Part shown: in pieces, positions 32,816 to 44,420 of the stretch | Numbering within the stretch: the stretch's first letter is position 1 | Layout: each line of letters opens with the position of its first letter | From: Ephydatia muelleri | Lineage: Eukaryota; Porifera; Demospongiae; Spongillida; Spongillidae | Length of the DNA: 64,000 nucleotides | Direction of reading: 5' to 3' | Assembly: GCA_013339895.1 (NCBI GenBank) | Contig: JABACO010000005.1 | Location: 5,528,528 to 5,592,527 of the forward strand | Made by a program: the position numbers and the translations under genes | Notes under the pieces: generated by a model | Databases searched by the model: none | The model's input: only the letters and a program-made list of their open reading frames with translations | Told to the model about the DNA's origin: nothing

Positions 32816-35800
32816 TTAAGAACTTGCTAGAACTTGCTAGATGGCCATAGAACTTGCAACCAAATAAGGTATTTCTCGCTGTAGTTTCTTTCTAGATGAG
32901 ATATGTGTCCAACTGACATGCTGGGATAACGTGCCGGTAAATTCTGAAGAGATTGGTACTATTGTCGTTCTTTAAAACCGTTCGTAGCTCGAGTTATACC
33001 TTCCTAAGGAAGAAGAAGAAGACGACGACGACGACGAACAATTTTTTGGGAATGGGCACGAGAAGCAGGTTCTTTGTTTGTCTGGAAGCGCATACATGAA
33101 ACTAGCATGAAAACGTAGATCTTGGTGTTGTCGTTCGATTGCTGCAACGAGATAAGTGATCCGTTTCTCCGTTGTCCCTCCCGACGCGATTTAAAAATTT
33201 TAATGACATTCAATCAATCCTACATTGAACCTGCAGACGCAGGTTCAGAATTCAGGTAGCGACCTGCGCACGAGGGTGCAGAAAGTTGGGGAGACATTAA
33301 TGGAGTTCAGTGGTGCTCTGAGGGGTAGGGCAGATAAAGCTTTTCCTGCGTGGCCAGCAGAACAATTACAGGACCTGCTGCGCAATCAGTTTATTCAGGG
33401 AGTCCTTTCTTCATCGGTGCAACTAGCGCTAATGAAAGAAGAGCCAAAAACCTTGGACGATGCGTTGAAATTAGCCTGTAAGCACGAGATGGTAGAGACT
33501 GCACAGAAGCATTTGCAAATGTTGCGGCAGAAAGAAGTTGTGGCATCTACAAATGGTGAGAGCTCTAATTCTGAATTAGTTACAGCTACATTACGCCGAG
33601 ATAGATCGAGAACGAAGCGAAGTAGGACTCGTGAGACGAGAAGTACAAAGGTTATCTGAGAAGCTGAAAGGTGTGCAGCGGGAAGAGTGGATAATAGTGA
33701 AGAACGGGAGAAAACGGGCCCGGTGTGCTGGAATTGCAAGTCTCGTGGACACGTAAGAAAGGATTGTCCAAAGAATGCACACGGAAGAAGGCAGTTAAAG
33801 TGTTGGGAATGCGGTGAGCTTGGGCATGCTCAGCGTGATTGTTTGAAACGACGAGGTGTGGTGCAAGCTGTAAGCTCATCTATGATGATTCAGGGAGAGG
33901 TGGCAGGGAGACTAACTAGAATGCTCATTGATACGGGTTCTGGGGTAACACTAATTAGGGAAGATGTATGGAGGGATGTATTAAAAGGTGGAGGATATGG
34001 TTACCATCTAAAAGATCTTAACCACCCTGTGGTTACAGCAAATGGGCAACAATTGAACTTGATGGGTCAAGTTGAGTTGCCTTTGCATATTGGTAGCATA
34101 CATACTAACTTCCCATTCTTAGTGGCTAGTCAGTTGACACAAGAGTGCTTGATCGGAGCTGATTTTCTTTCCAAGTTTAATTGCGAACTAGATGTAGGCG
34201 CAGGGGTACTTGTAGCAGGAACTGAGGCATTGAGCATGGAAGCGGATAGGAAAAGTCTATCACCAGTTGGGGTTTGTGATGTGCAACTTATTGAGCACGT
34301 GGAGATCCCTGGGTCATCTCAAATGCGAATTCTTGCTGCATGTAATGGTGGCCTGTGTGGTGTAAATGGTTCTGTATTGTTAGAACCCAATGTTGCATTC
34401 ATGGAACGTCACGGCATGATGGTGGCTATAGATCTGTCTCATTTGTGAGTAAGGGGTCAAAAGAAGTACTTGTCCAGTTGCTTAATCCTTCTTCTTTCCC
34501 TATTGTTCTGCATAAGCAGGAGGTGGTAGGCACACTGCATTCTTTGGATGAACACAATAGCATGGCATGCTCGGCTGGAGTGGATACACAGGGGAGCCAT
34601 AACACTAGTGTTCAGAGCATTGCCAAGTAGTTGGTCGATAAGGTGGCAGAAGGTGTTACGGACAATGAGAAGGATGAGTTAAAACAACTGTTACTGAAGT
34701 ACATGTATAGTGGTATTTTGTCACAAAATGAGGGCGATCTAGGGAGAACAGATTTAGTTTACCATCACATTGTTACTGGGGACCATAAAGGAATTAAACA
34801 GTCAGGGCGTAGGTTGCCTTTTCATCAGAGGGAGGAAGTGAAAGAGTTGCTGAATGGCATGTTGGAAAGAAAGGTGATAGAACCTAGTCAGGGGTCATAG
34901 TCATCCCCAGTAGTGTAGGTCAAAAAGGATGGATCCACAAGATTTTGTGTGGACTTCAGACGGTTAAATGCTGTGACCAAGAAGGATGCAGAACCCTACC
35001 TCGCATTGACGAAACACTGGATGTCCTGGGGTCTGCACGGTGGTTCTCCTGCCTTGACCTTACAAGTGGATACTGGCAGGTTGAGGTGGCACCTGAAGAT
35101 CGTGAGAAAACGGCATTTGTTACTCCATATGGTCTATTTCAGTTCCGTGTCATGCCTTTTGGTCTAACAAATGCTCCTGCCACTTTTCAGTGTCTAATGG
35201 AGCGAGTGCTAGCCACTGGACCACATGTCTTATCTTCCTGGATGATATCTTGATTTTCAGTGCAACAGTCCAACAGCATTTCACAAAGTTGCGATAGATC
35301 TTTGACCGTCTGAAACAAGCTGGTTTGAAAATAAAACCCAGTAAGTGTTTGTTGTTGCAAAAGAGCATCAAATATTTAGGGCATGTTAGTGTCAGAGCAT
35401 GGCATATCCAGAAATGGCCCATACATAGGCGGTCATCTTGCTTTTTATTTCAAATTGAATTTTAAACAAGTTTATAATGTACTATAAATCGGTCTGATTA
35501 TGATATATGTACTTCGAAAATTATTCCATTAACCATTCTTTAACTAAAATCAAGACAAAAAATTAATTTCTACCGCGCATAATTTATTCATATAAGTATG
35601 CCATTGCGTCATCTGCCAAAATTATTTAATAAATATTGGCAATAATTGTCTAATGGTACATGGTGAATAAATGTGCATAATAAGTTAATTCAGCTGAAGA
35701 TTAACAAGGCTGCTGGCGATGATCTGAGCCAATAGCAAGCCAGGTAGCTAAGTGGAAACCTTTTCCCTAGCCTCCTCCCCCCAATTCCCATAGGTATAGA

Positions 35801-36267
35801 CTGCCAGCTAGAGGGACACCCACCAACCCTAGCGCACTGCTAATGCATTATGGTGAAGCTATTATATTTATTGTATACAAGACGTCGTCATGGACACTTT
35901 TGACCTCTATAGTGGGTTGTTTTCACTTGAGTTTATTGTAAACAGTGTTCGTTTAGCCTGCATGCAGCTCGATGAATGAAGCGCGTAGGCTAGGCACGTG
36001 CACTGATACGCTTACACGCAGGGAAAAAAATGATTCGTTAGCACTTTCCAGTACAGCTACGACCTACGTAGGCTTCTCAGTCTTACCTAGATCGATTAAC
36101 ATCAAGTCTGAATGTGCCGCATTTTCAATATTTGTCTGCATGTTTGCGTCGATCAATACACGTAAAGCGCTTAACTGCGAAGCACTCTCTGGGACTTCGC
36201 CAATGGAAGAGCGCTATCACAATATATACTTACATTAAGGAAAGCTTTGTCTACACATCGGGGCGCT

Positions 36268-36440
36268 GCTCAGTCTACCACTAGGCCAAAGCCCTGCATC
36301 AGGGTCAAAGCACACTCCACCCCCCTCCCATGTTATGGCATCAGGCCCAACCCCTGTCTCTGCACACAGTGTGTGGTTTGTGTGAACATAGATACATGTA
36401 ATGTGCAGTTAAAACATGCACAATTTGTGCTATTGCTAGT
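36268..36440 (+). repeat. Direct repeat, left copy, flanking the recombinase remnant
   Basis: It starts taccactaggccaaagccctgc and later has tatggcatcagg and cacacagtgtgtggtttgt. It is matched in the same orientation at 37105-37285 with moderate divergence. Confidence 0.6.
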
Positions 36441-36446
36441 TAGCAA

Positions 36447-36969
36447 TTAGAGTTTACATGTACTGTGGCTGCACCAATACGTATGTCTGGTATGCTTTGC
36501 TTCACCTCTTCCGAGGTTCCAAATGGTGTCAGTGGGAAGGCCTGTTCTGGCAGCTACTGTACATGGCTGCACCAATGTGGGTGTTATATTTGGCTGGATT
36601 GTAGCCACATAGCTCCACCATACCAGGGGTAGAAAGGTGGAGCGGAAGCTCTTAGATGTGAGTGTTCTCCCATCTTTGAAGTGGAAGAGGGGTGAGGAGT
36701 GAGTGGAACAGTGACAACATTCTCTGTAGGCCTCCATTGCTGGAACTGGACACATGTGCCTGCCTTTGGTACGCTGAACACACCTGCCCATCTGGTTGGT
36801 TTTGGACCACTTGATGAAGAAGTGCATGCCCTCCGGACCAGCAGACATCTTGCCTGGTAGGTTGGAACCTAGTGTCAAAACTCTGATTGAGTAAATTCAC
36901 TGAGCCTGAGGTGGATGACTCCAGATGGTCAGTCTCAACATTGGGTTCCTGAACCCTGCTGTTCTTCAC
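36447..36969 (-). pseudogene. Tyrosine-recombinase-like remnant
   Basis: Minus-strand reading shows FFIKWSKTNQMGR, a CPVPAMEAY segment, PLFHFKDGRTLTSKSF, and AARTGLPTDTIWNLGR. These are characteristic of the tyrosine recombinases of DIRS/Ngaro-like retroelements and Cryptons. It is a broken fossil of short length flanked by two direct repeats. I cannot decide between a DIRS-like and a Crypton origin. Confidence 0.5.
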
Positions 36970-37104
36970 CAGTACAAAAAAATAGATACAGGATTGTCAT
37001 CTCCATAGAAACAGTCCCAAACAGACTTTTAAAACAGAGCTCTCTTATTGAACCCTATAGAACAACAAAGTACCAGGACATTATGCAACAGACTAAAATG
37101 CCTC

Positions 37105-37285
37105 TACCACTAGGCCAAAGGCTTTGCATCAGGCCACTCACCCCCCTCCCAACATGTACTTGATTGTGAAGTTTATGGCATCAGGACTAATGCTCCCATG
37201 CATGCCATCACCATCGCTGCACACAATGTGTGGTTTGTATATAGGTGCTACACATATAAAGTGTGTGCTTTTAAGACATAGGTAC
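37105..37285 (+). repeat. Direct repeat, right copy
   Basis: This is the counterpart of 36268-36440: taccactaggccaaaggctt, tatggcatcagga, cacacaatgtgtggtttgta. The two copies bracket the recombinase remnant, as the split direct repeats of some tyrosine-recombinase elements do. Confidence 0.55.
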
Positions 37286-37499
37286 ACAGTTTGTTCTCTT
37301 AGAACTGGAAGTTACCAGGCAGCCTAATTAGCTAACCACAGTTTACATAGCATACAATGGACCTACTACATAATGAAATTATCTTCAAGGGCCATACAAT
37401 TGTAATTCAGTACATGCATGTACTTGTGCAAGGGTCCAGGTTTTAGTCAACTTCAATTCCATCTGAATCATCTTCACTCTCCTCATCTTTGCCTACGTG

Positions 37500-37690
37500 T
37501 TCATCACCACCTGTACCACCCTGGACCTACAATGTACCTAACTGTACATAGGCCTATACTAGTACCCTGGACCTACATGTACATGTACCTACATAGGCCT
37601 ACCCTGGAGCTACATGTACCTACATAGGCCTACCCTGGACCTACGTACCTACATAGGCCTACCCTGGACCTACTGTTCTCAGAGAAAAAC
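37500..37690. repeat. Minisatellite of acctacataggcctaccctgg
   Basis: At least five irregular units of tacataggcctaccctggac occur, some with acatgtac inserts. Non-coding. Confidence 0.7.
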
Positions 37691-37799
37691 TGCTACATGT
37701 ACTTGTACCCCAGGCAGTCTAACATCAGATTAGGCTAATCACAGTTTATATAGCACACAATTGTAAGGTCAAGCTAGGTCTATACTAGTACACACTTGT

Positions 37800-37885
37800 A
37801 AGCAACACAAACACACACACGCACGCACACGCACACACACGCACACACAGTACAAACACACACAGTACAAACACACACACACAGC
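37800..37885. repeat. CA microsatellite
   Basis: Runs of acacacac with cg and agta interruptions. The minus frame over it (VCVFVLCV) is an artefact of the repeat. Confidence 0.85.
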
Positions 37886-40289
37886 TCATAGTCTTACTCT
37901 GTTCTGGCTTCACAAACAACTTAGTTTTGCATTCAAGCAAAGGGCTCCTGAATTGTAGAAATTTTTGTCCATAGTATTTTACAACTGAGGGAGTGGGTGC
38001 CATCACGCGAGTTCGTGTCTCGAAAATGTCGCTTCGTGCCACGACTAACCTGATGCGTGTGAAACACAAGTATGCTCGAGTCACGCACGGGTATCACTCG
38101 TGACGCGCGCACGCGTGTGTCAAGAAGCTACGTCTGGATGGTACTGTATGAGCGATTTATACAAACGATCCCGATCGCATCGGGTAAGATCGCATAGTAA
38201 CTCAACTGGTAGAAAACCTTTTTGGGCAGCGCGATGAGAGGTCTGGGACCGATTTCATGCCATCAAAAAACTGAAGGAGGGCCACACTTCAACTACACAG
38301 CATAATCTGTATGGTACTATCCGCACGTGAGTCAATTTTGAGGGCACGAGATGGAGGAACGTACAGATTCAACATGAAATGCTTCTCCCGGGTATGGAAG
38401 CCGATTTTTCAATAGGAAGGCCTAGTTTTTAGTACATTTTATAGTTCTTCGATGTACTAGCTATATTATTTTCAAATATCAAAATCGTAAATCGTAAAGG
38501 TATTGACACAAATGACCGTGGAATATTGTAATGAGAAACCCTTCTCATTGACTACCTGTACATTTGGGGACAATGTTATGACAATCGTAGGGAAGCCCCA
38601 GCTTAAATAGGAAAAATACGGCGACACCACTAAAAATCATAACAAATGTAGTGTACTAACATTTTCAAATTTCAAATCCTGGGAAAAATCTGGCGTCCTT
38701 GGTATACAACTAACCCATACATTGGTATGGGAAGGTATACGGGAATATTCGGTGATTCGCAAACCGCGAGTAAATTATTCTGACTTTTGACCGCTCATTT
38801 CTGGATATGGTATTAAGACTGATTCAGACAAAATGCTGATGCCTTGTCCCGTATGCCTTGCCCTCAGTGTCAGTTATCATTTCCGCAGGTTTGTACGATG
38901 CAATAGGATATCTGGCTGCCATGTTGGACTCTGGATGAACTTGCTGAGAAACAAAGACAGGACTCCAGCATTGGGCAAGTTATTCCATGGATGGAAAATG
39001 ATGTATCCCTCAGGTATTTCCAAAGTACCTGTCTTCGCATACCCAAGCATTGTGGGCTCAGTCTTCATATTTGGTTTTGCAGAATGGGGTGTTGTATAGG
39101 TGGTGGGAAGATGTTCCCTGCAAGGGGCTTCATAGAAGGTTGCAGTTAGTTCTCCCTCCTACTCTGGTCCCGGTGCTATTAGAAGCCTTACATAGTTCAA
39201 TAAGGGGAAGTCATTTTGGAACTAGCAAGCCCTTGCAAAGGTGCATGAGCATTTTTATTGGGTAGGGCAGCACAAAGATGTAGCTGCTTCGTGTTCTGGT
39301 TGTCTATCCTGTGCATCCACCTGCTAAACTACGTGCACCCCTGCAGCTTGACCCTGCAGTACGGCCGCTGCAATGTGTGGTGATGGATATTATGGGGCCC
39401 TTACCTGAAACCTCGAGAGGCAACAAGTATATTCTTGTTATTGCAGATTACTTTACTAAATGGTCGGAAGCCTACCCAATACCTAACATGGAGGCAATAA
39501 CTGTAGCTAAATGTTTGGTGAATGAATTTATTTGTCGTTTTGATGTGCCTGAGCAATTGCACGCAGACCAAGGTAGAAACTTTGAAAGCAAGGTCATTAA
39601 AAACATATGTGATTCGGAAAACTCGCATGTCTCCATATCACCCCCGGTCGGATGGGTTAGTTGAACGATTTAACAAAACACTGTTATGAGCATTGCAGTT
39701 GTTGATGCTGAACGTGACTGGGGTGTGCAATTGCTATTATTGATATTTGCTTACCATATACGTCTATGCATGAGACCAATGTGGTAACACCTTTTGAGAT
39801 GATGTTTGGGAGGGAGGTGGTGCTGCCAGAGCATTTGACGTTCAATCTACCAGTTAGTATTGAGCAGGTCCCGCAGGAAGGGATCCAATATGTAGACTAT
39901 CTAAAGAAAAGGTTCCAGCTGGTACATCAGTACGTCAGACAGAATGCATGCAACGTCAGAAGACTGGATACGATCAGAAGGAGAATACACGGTGTGTTTT
40001 CCAGAAAGGAGATCATGTATGGCTCTACACCCCTGCTGTCCCAAATTTCATCAACCATGGCAAAGACCGTATCAAATATTATGAAAAAAGGGTGAAGTGA
40101 CTTACGATATCCGACGCCTGGCACATCCACGAAATAGATTAATTGTGCATTACAATTGGTTGAAAGGTCCCTTTTTGCAGGCATCACCTCATGGAGAACA
40201 GGAGTCAAGAGGAGAGGAGGAGATTAACAAAGAGCCACAGGATTCAATGGCTGATTTACAGGATGAGCAATTATGACAGACATGCCGAA

Positions 40290-41300
40290 GTCTATGCGAT
40301 TGTTTTCTTCCTACCCCACTTTCACTGCCAATGATTTGAACTGTGTACAATTTTCCTGTCTGTGGGGTTATGGTGTGATGAGGAGTTAATTCTCATGGAG
40401 AAAAGGTGGGCATTGGATAAGTTAATTTGATTGCACTGTAAGAGGGAACACATGTCTGCAGTACTGAATTCATTCACAAGGAAAAGCTGGGAGGAAAAAA
40501 AGAACATAGTATTTAAAGAGTTGCCTCAATTTCTATACAATATAATGCTACCCCTGAAAACAAATACAGCCCTGGAATTATTGTAAGCTCTAATATGTTT
40601 CACATAATAAAAATAGAAAGTTACTGAACAATTTGGCATTAGTGTGTTACATAGAAGCAGTGCCAGTAGACCTTTTAAGAGGGTTTGCAGTTTCCACTCA
40701 AAGATTTGCTTTAATTGCTGTGCCGAAAATATAGGGTTGTGTAAATTATGCTGCAAGAACCATGTGCATGTTTGTGAATATGCCATTAAGTACACAGCAA
40801 GTAACAGGTGTTGAGGAATAGAACATACCGAATGTAGTTACCACCTTTTATAACTACAGATAGTGCAATTATGTAATACACCAGCTCAGATCAATTTTAT
40901 TAGCACAGTACTCATTAAATTCATCACGCCACATGTACTTAGATGGCTCACTCTGGGACAGTATAGAAGTCATCCGTTGAAACCTTTACATGAGCAATGG
41001 TGGAAGGGTCTTGACCTTCCATAAAGTAGGAGGTTGTAATTTTAGCACCATTCCCTTCTGCTGATCCTCTGACCCAGTCCATTGTTCATGCTCAGGTGAG
41101 AAAATGAAATGATAATCTTACCAACTGACATTTGAGGCTATTGAGGGACGTCACACAACCAAACTGAATCAGCTATTTAACCTCACTCAACTACCTACAT
41201 ATACAACAATCATCGGACCCTTAGCATGAAAGATCGGATATGCGATAAACATCACGTCAGGAGTAAAACCCACAGCCGATATTGTATCACATTCGTGGAT
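40290..41300. other. No gene; contains an inverted-repeat partner of 49685-49835
   Basis: Segment 40955-41105 (gggacagtatagaagtcatcc, tcctctgacccagtccattgttc) matches the reverse complement of 49685-49835. Nothing else is recognised. The 3' limit of the retroelement fossil is uncertain here. Confidence 0.5.
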
Positions 41301-41309
41301 ATGTCAGTA

Positions 41310-42020
41310 AATTAAATGGCCACAATTCCATCCTGCTCGGACGGTGATCTTCCAGCTAGTGATCGAACTATGCTACTGACAGTGACCTTGGCAGAGTCTG
41401 ACATACCTGGAGCTATTTTGATAGACCGGCCATACAATGCCAGAGCTTATAGATGGTGGCTTTTGTGCCGTGGTGTAAAGGCACCAACATCTTGGAAAAG
41501 AATCGTTTGCTCTCAAAGTAAGTATTTATATATTGCTGCCAAGCATTATTTTATCATTGAATGATTCAAGATGTCAAAACTGACAAACTTCCAATTGTGG
41601 ATGTAGATAGGAAACACAAATAAATCCATCAGACATGCAGGTATGAAAGTAGCCATGCATCCCAATGCCTCCATTCAGCCACCTTTGTCTGGTTGGGAAA
41701 GTCTTGATGGTTGCAATGCTAAAGCTGTGGCCTCCTAAATATGTACATGCACAAATATTTTATAGGCACCATGTACCTTTCTTGTTCTTGTGGTCCTGGC
41801 TCAGAATCACATGGTGCTTTCTGAGTACTTACTCGTAGTTACAACCATTGGGCATCTGGACATTTAGAAGTGAATACTTCACATCCTGAATATTGCCATG
41901 TTCAAGCCACTGTCACGCCATCCATGAAACCTGGTCGATATAATGTTTCCTTAGTATTGAACAGCAATGGACCAGCTACATCTATTCAGAAGGCAACTTG
42001 TGTATATACTGCTGGGTAAT
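41310..42020 (+). pseudogene. SAP-like plus SWIM-like protein fragment, probably mobile-element derived
   Basis: Frame 41316-41564 reads MATIPSCSDGDLPASDR, then PYNARAYRWWLLCRGVKAPT, a SAP-like helix pair ending at a GTAAGT donor (41519). Further along (41760-42018) are YLSCSCGPGS and CHVQATVTPSMKPG with KATCVYTAG. This resembles the SWIM-type zinc region of large mobile-element-associated proteins (often with a YqaJ-type nuclease) in marine invertebrates, a match made from memory. The second part contains in-frame stops and no nuclease is visible, so it is a remnant. Confidence 0.4.
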
Positions 42021-42029
42021 TTCAGTATT

Positions 42030-42610
42030 TCTGGAGAATTTGATCTTTCTTTCATGTCACAGGTAATCAGCTAGCTGTATACATGTTTCAGCAGTACTAC
42101 ATGCACTTGTCGCAGTCACAAGTAATTATGGTCAACTACAGTATACTCCAAACTCAACTGTACCAGGAATGGAAGACGAGTCAATGCCTGTCACATCAAA
42201 ACTCTGCGAATGGAAAATCCAAATTCAAACCACTCAACACTCACAGAAAACATCCACAACTTGCCCGCACTATCATAGCATCCAACTCTAGCCTACACTG
42301 CATATAATGTATGATCACCACACAACCAACTGCAAACAGCTAATTAACCTCACTCACACTACCAACATGTACAACAATCAACAATTCAACCATCCAACAC
42401 TCAACTCATGTTCATGCTACACAGATAGAAACGACTTACTATTACTAACCCTAAACAATGCCTCCCAACGCGTCAAATGTTTGGGAATCGGAGGATGAGG
42501 AATTTTATAGCTGGTGTTGAATTGAAATTAAATTAAGTTCGCACAGTGCACTACAGCGCGACCTCCGGCCACCGTACCATGCAGCGGCATCACCGCGCCA
42601 TTCGTTCTAT
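42030..42610. other. No gene recognised
   Basis: A-, C- and T-rich sequence with ACT/ACA-rich phrases. Short frames only. Confidence 0.4.
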
Positions 42611-42612
42611 AT

Positions 42613-42881
42613 ATGGAATCATTTCCGCTAAAAGGGACCTAGCGCATACATTGTAACATTTCCGGTACGCGCAATACTGAGAAATGGCGTTGAAATGTAG
42701 GGCTAATTAAAAATTCAGCGCCTTACAACTCATGACAGATAGTCCAATTCTCGATGCGTAAGATAAATTGTGTAGAGGACATTTCAGTCTTCTAGAGTAT
42801 ACATTTATATATTCAAAATAAACAATGAAACCTGAAATCATGTGTTAGGTGGTCTCCTTTTTCGCGGAAACGATCACATGT
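42613..42881. mobile_element. 255-bp family MITE
   Basis: The ends atatggaatcatttccgctaaaaggg and ttttcgcggaaacgatcacatg are inverted. It shares the interior gccttacaactcatgacagata with the copies in the receptor B introns. Confidence 0.7.
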
Positions 42882-42889
42882 TTCTTTTT

Positions 42890-43400
42890 TCTTTTTTTTT
42901 TTACTTCCCCACGCTTCGTTCAGACGTAGATTTTGCATGGTAGTCGAATATCCATGGATATTGGAATTACTGGATTCACAACGCCCGAGGTCACGGCTGT
43001 TTTGGTCGTGAGTCTCGTGACATTACGTTTTAAAATTACAATTACTTCATAATGATTGGAATTACCAATTATGCTGAATTCAAAGCAAGTTATTAACAAA
43101 GACCTTACATCGAAGACAGTTTATTCACTATACCTTGCAGTTTCTAGTTGGAATAGGTTGAGCACACATTCTACATCGCACAACATCTATGACGCATATT
43201 AGCACAACGATTCTAACTTTGAGCCAGCGCTCGCGCATATAATGTTAATGTTAGTCTCGTGGCGGTCAATTTTGCGTTCGTATTGTACGAAATCGCGCTT
43301 ATAAAACGGCTACGATATATTCGAGGCTAACAATCTAAGTTTGGTAAGCGTTAAAATGAATTCTACACGCTTTCTATCAGTGAACAAAACCAATGGTTAA
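42890..43400. other. No gene recognised
   Basis: A T-rich run, then mixed sequence containing CpGs (gtcacggctgttttggtcgtgag). It could be the 5' flank of the RING-type fragment, which is unproven. Confidence 0.3.
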
Positions 43401-43419
43401 CGATGAATATTTGTCACAC

Positions 43420-44420
43420 CGCCGACTGTAGTCTGACCTATGTAGAATTTGCGGGTGCAAGCTTTTCATAGACCATAAACAAGCACACCAATGCACCCCT
43501 ACACGGAGGAGAATTTGCAAGCCTTCCATATCAATAGTAAGAATGATAGCCCTGAGATCCCCCCCAGAAGTTATGTAACAAGTGCTGCTGCTCAAAGGAT
43601 GACACCTTACAAGTGCTCAGTGGCGCCTATGTCCTCTAAATGCCTGCTGTCACTTATACACATGTATAGGGCTGCAATGGTCACAAGCCATTTTATAGAG
43701 CACGGTGGCATAAGACAGGAAAGTTGCAGCTGAAATTGTGGAACACATAAGAGCAGTAATGCCTCACAGGATAATACAAAGTCACACACACACAACCTTC
43801 TCTAGCTCCCACACAGCTGATTCCCACACAACCTTCTCTAGCTCCCACACAGCTGATTCCCACACAACCTTCTCTAGCTCCCACACAGCTGATCTGCCAT
43901 TGAGGAGCCTATTTGCTTGAGTGTAGCAGCATGCAACCAATACAGCTCCCATGCGATACATTCGTTTGTGCCACCTGTCTGATAGAGTGGGTCCACTTGG
44001 CTGCTGCCCATTGCCCATGCTGTTACACAACTTCACCTCTGGAATGTGCACTCATTAAGCCTTTAAGCCTGCCTCTAGAATGGTGCAACTGTTACTGCAT
44101 GATGTAATGGTATTATGCACATTGTGTGAAAGAAGCATCAAGGCCATTGAGTATGACACACATTGTTGCAGTCAAGTGAGCAAGCAAGAGATGCAACTAG
44201 TGAGTAAGGTGGTGCACACCATGCTTGATGCAAGCTGCATCCGTATTCCTACTGGGGGAACAGTAAGCTACACACATGTAAAATGAAAAGTTGGTGATTC
44301 TTTCCATTTTGATGTGTAGCCCTTGACACGTGCTCATATAACAGCTCCAAAGGCACCAGTTTCTGATCTCAGTGCGTACTCGCAAACGCCGTGTTCAAGG
44401 GCTTCAGAAAACACGTAAAA
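43420..44420 (+). pseudogene. RING-type fragment resembling the RAG1 N-terminus / N-RAG-TP proteins
   Basis: Pieces on plus, in order: a zinc-binding start CRICGCKLFIDHKQAHQC (about 43438); EENLQAFHINSKNDSPEIPP; an expanded HTTFSSSHTADS repeat; then a RING pattern SSMQPIQLPCDTFVCATCL followed by CPCCYTT (43925-44030); then LCTLCERSIKAIEYDTHCC and a segment ending RIPTGGT (44100-44265). This order (zinc-binding start, RING, further finger, IPTGG tail) matches, from memory, mobile-element proteins related to the RAG1 N-terminal region in molluscs and cnidarians. Several frames are used, so the copy is degenerate. A TRAF/TRIM-type RING gene is the main alternative. Confidence 0.45.
43789..43896 (+). 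repeat. 36-bp tandem repeat, three units
   Basis: The unit cacacaaccttctctagctcc plus cacacagctgattc is repeated three times almost without change. It preserves frame (12 residues per unit) within the RING-type fragment. Confidence 0.85.

Larger units (their letters stand above)
23331..33235 (-). mobile_element. KADP element, second copy, carrying a DNA transposon
   Basis: The element lies on minus within the Gypsy-type fossil. Its 3' end is the hairpin border acaagtaaat (23331). Its 5' end is near 33235, where gaacctgcag precedes the leader that matches 9417-9790 of copy 1. Without the 4,985-bp transposon (27831-32815) it is about 4.9 kb. It contains one full exon 1, intron and exon 2, then a partial second exon 1/intron/exon 2 set, the Pro/Ala array and the terminal hairpin, so it is internally duplicated. 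Confidence 0.55.
35404..38808. mobile_element. 3.4-kb insertion with inverted ends in the retroelement fossil
   Basis: The left end atatccagaaatg and the right end catttctggatat are inverted. Inner gcggtca motifs also correspond after a short indel. Reverse-transcriptase-region sequence lies to the left and later parts of the fossil to the right, so the boundary is clear. Inside are about 1 kb of unassigned DNA (35430-36240), a tyrosine-recombinase-like remnant between two direct repeats, a minisatellite and a CA repeat. The rest has no gene I recognise. Confidence 0.65.
33236..40285 (+). mobile_element. Gypsy-type retroelement fossil, main body
   Basis: In order the parts are: the later gag region (about 33240-33660); a pair of CCHC knuckles (about 33725-33845); an aspartic protease with IDTGSG (about 33925-34150); reverse transcriptase (34640-35400) with the FRVMPFGLTNAP type of motif; an interruption by another element (35404-38808); and an integrase region (about 39050-40150) including MDIMGPLPETSRG and an HADQG box. 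No matching 3' LTR was recognised. It is broken, with roughly ten breaks besides the insertions. It is younger than the receptor block duplication, because it interrupts one copy of the duplicated flank, and older than the insertions inside it. Confidence 0.8.

Noticed and set aside
43789-43896. CRISPR-like short repeat array
   Set aside because: Three contiguous 36-bp units without spacers in an animal genome; a coding tandem repeat.
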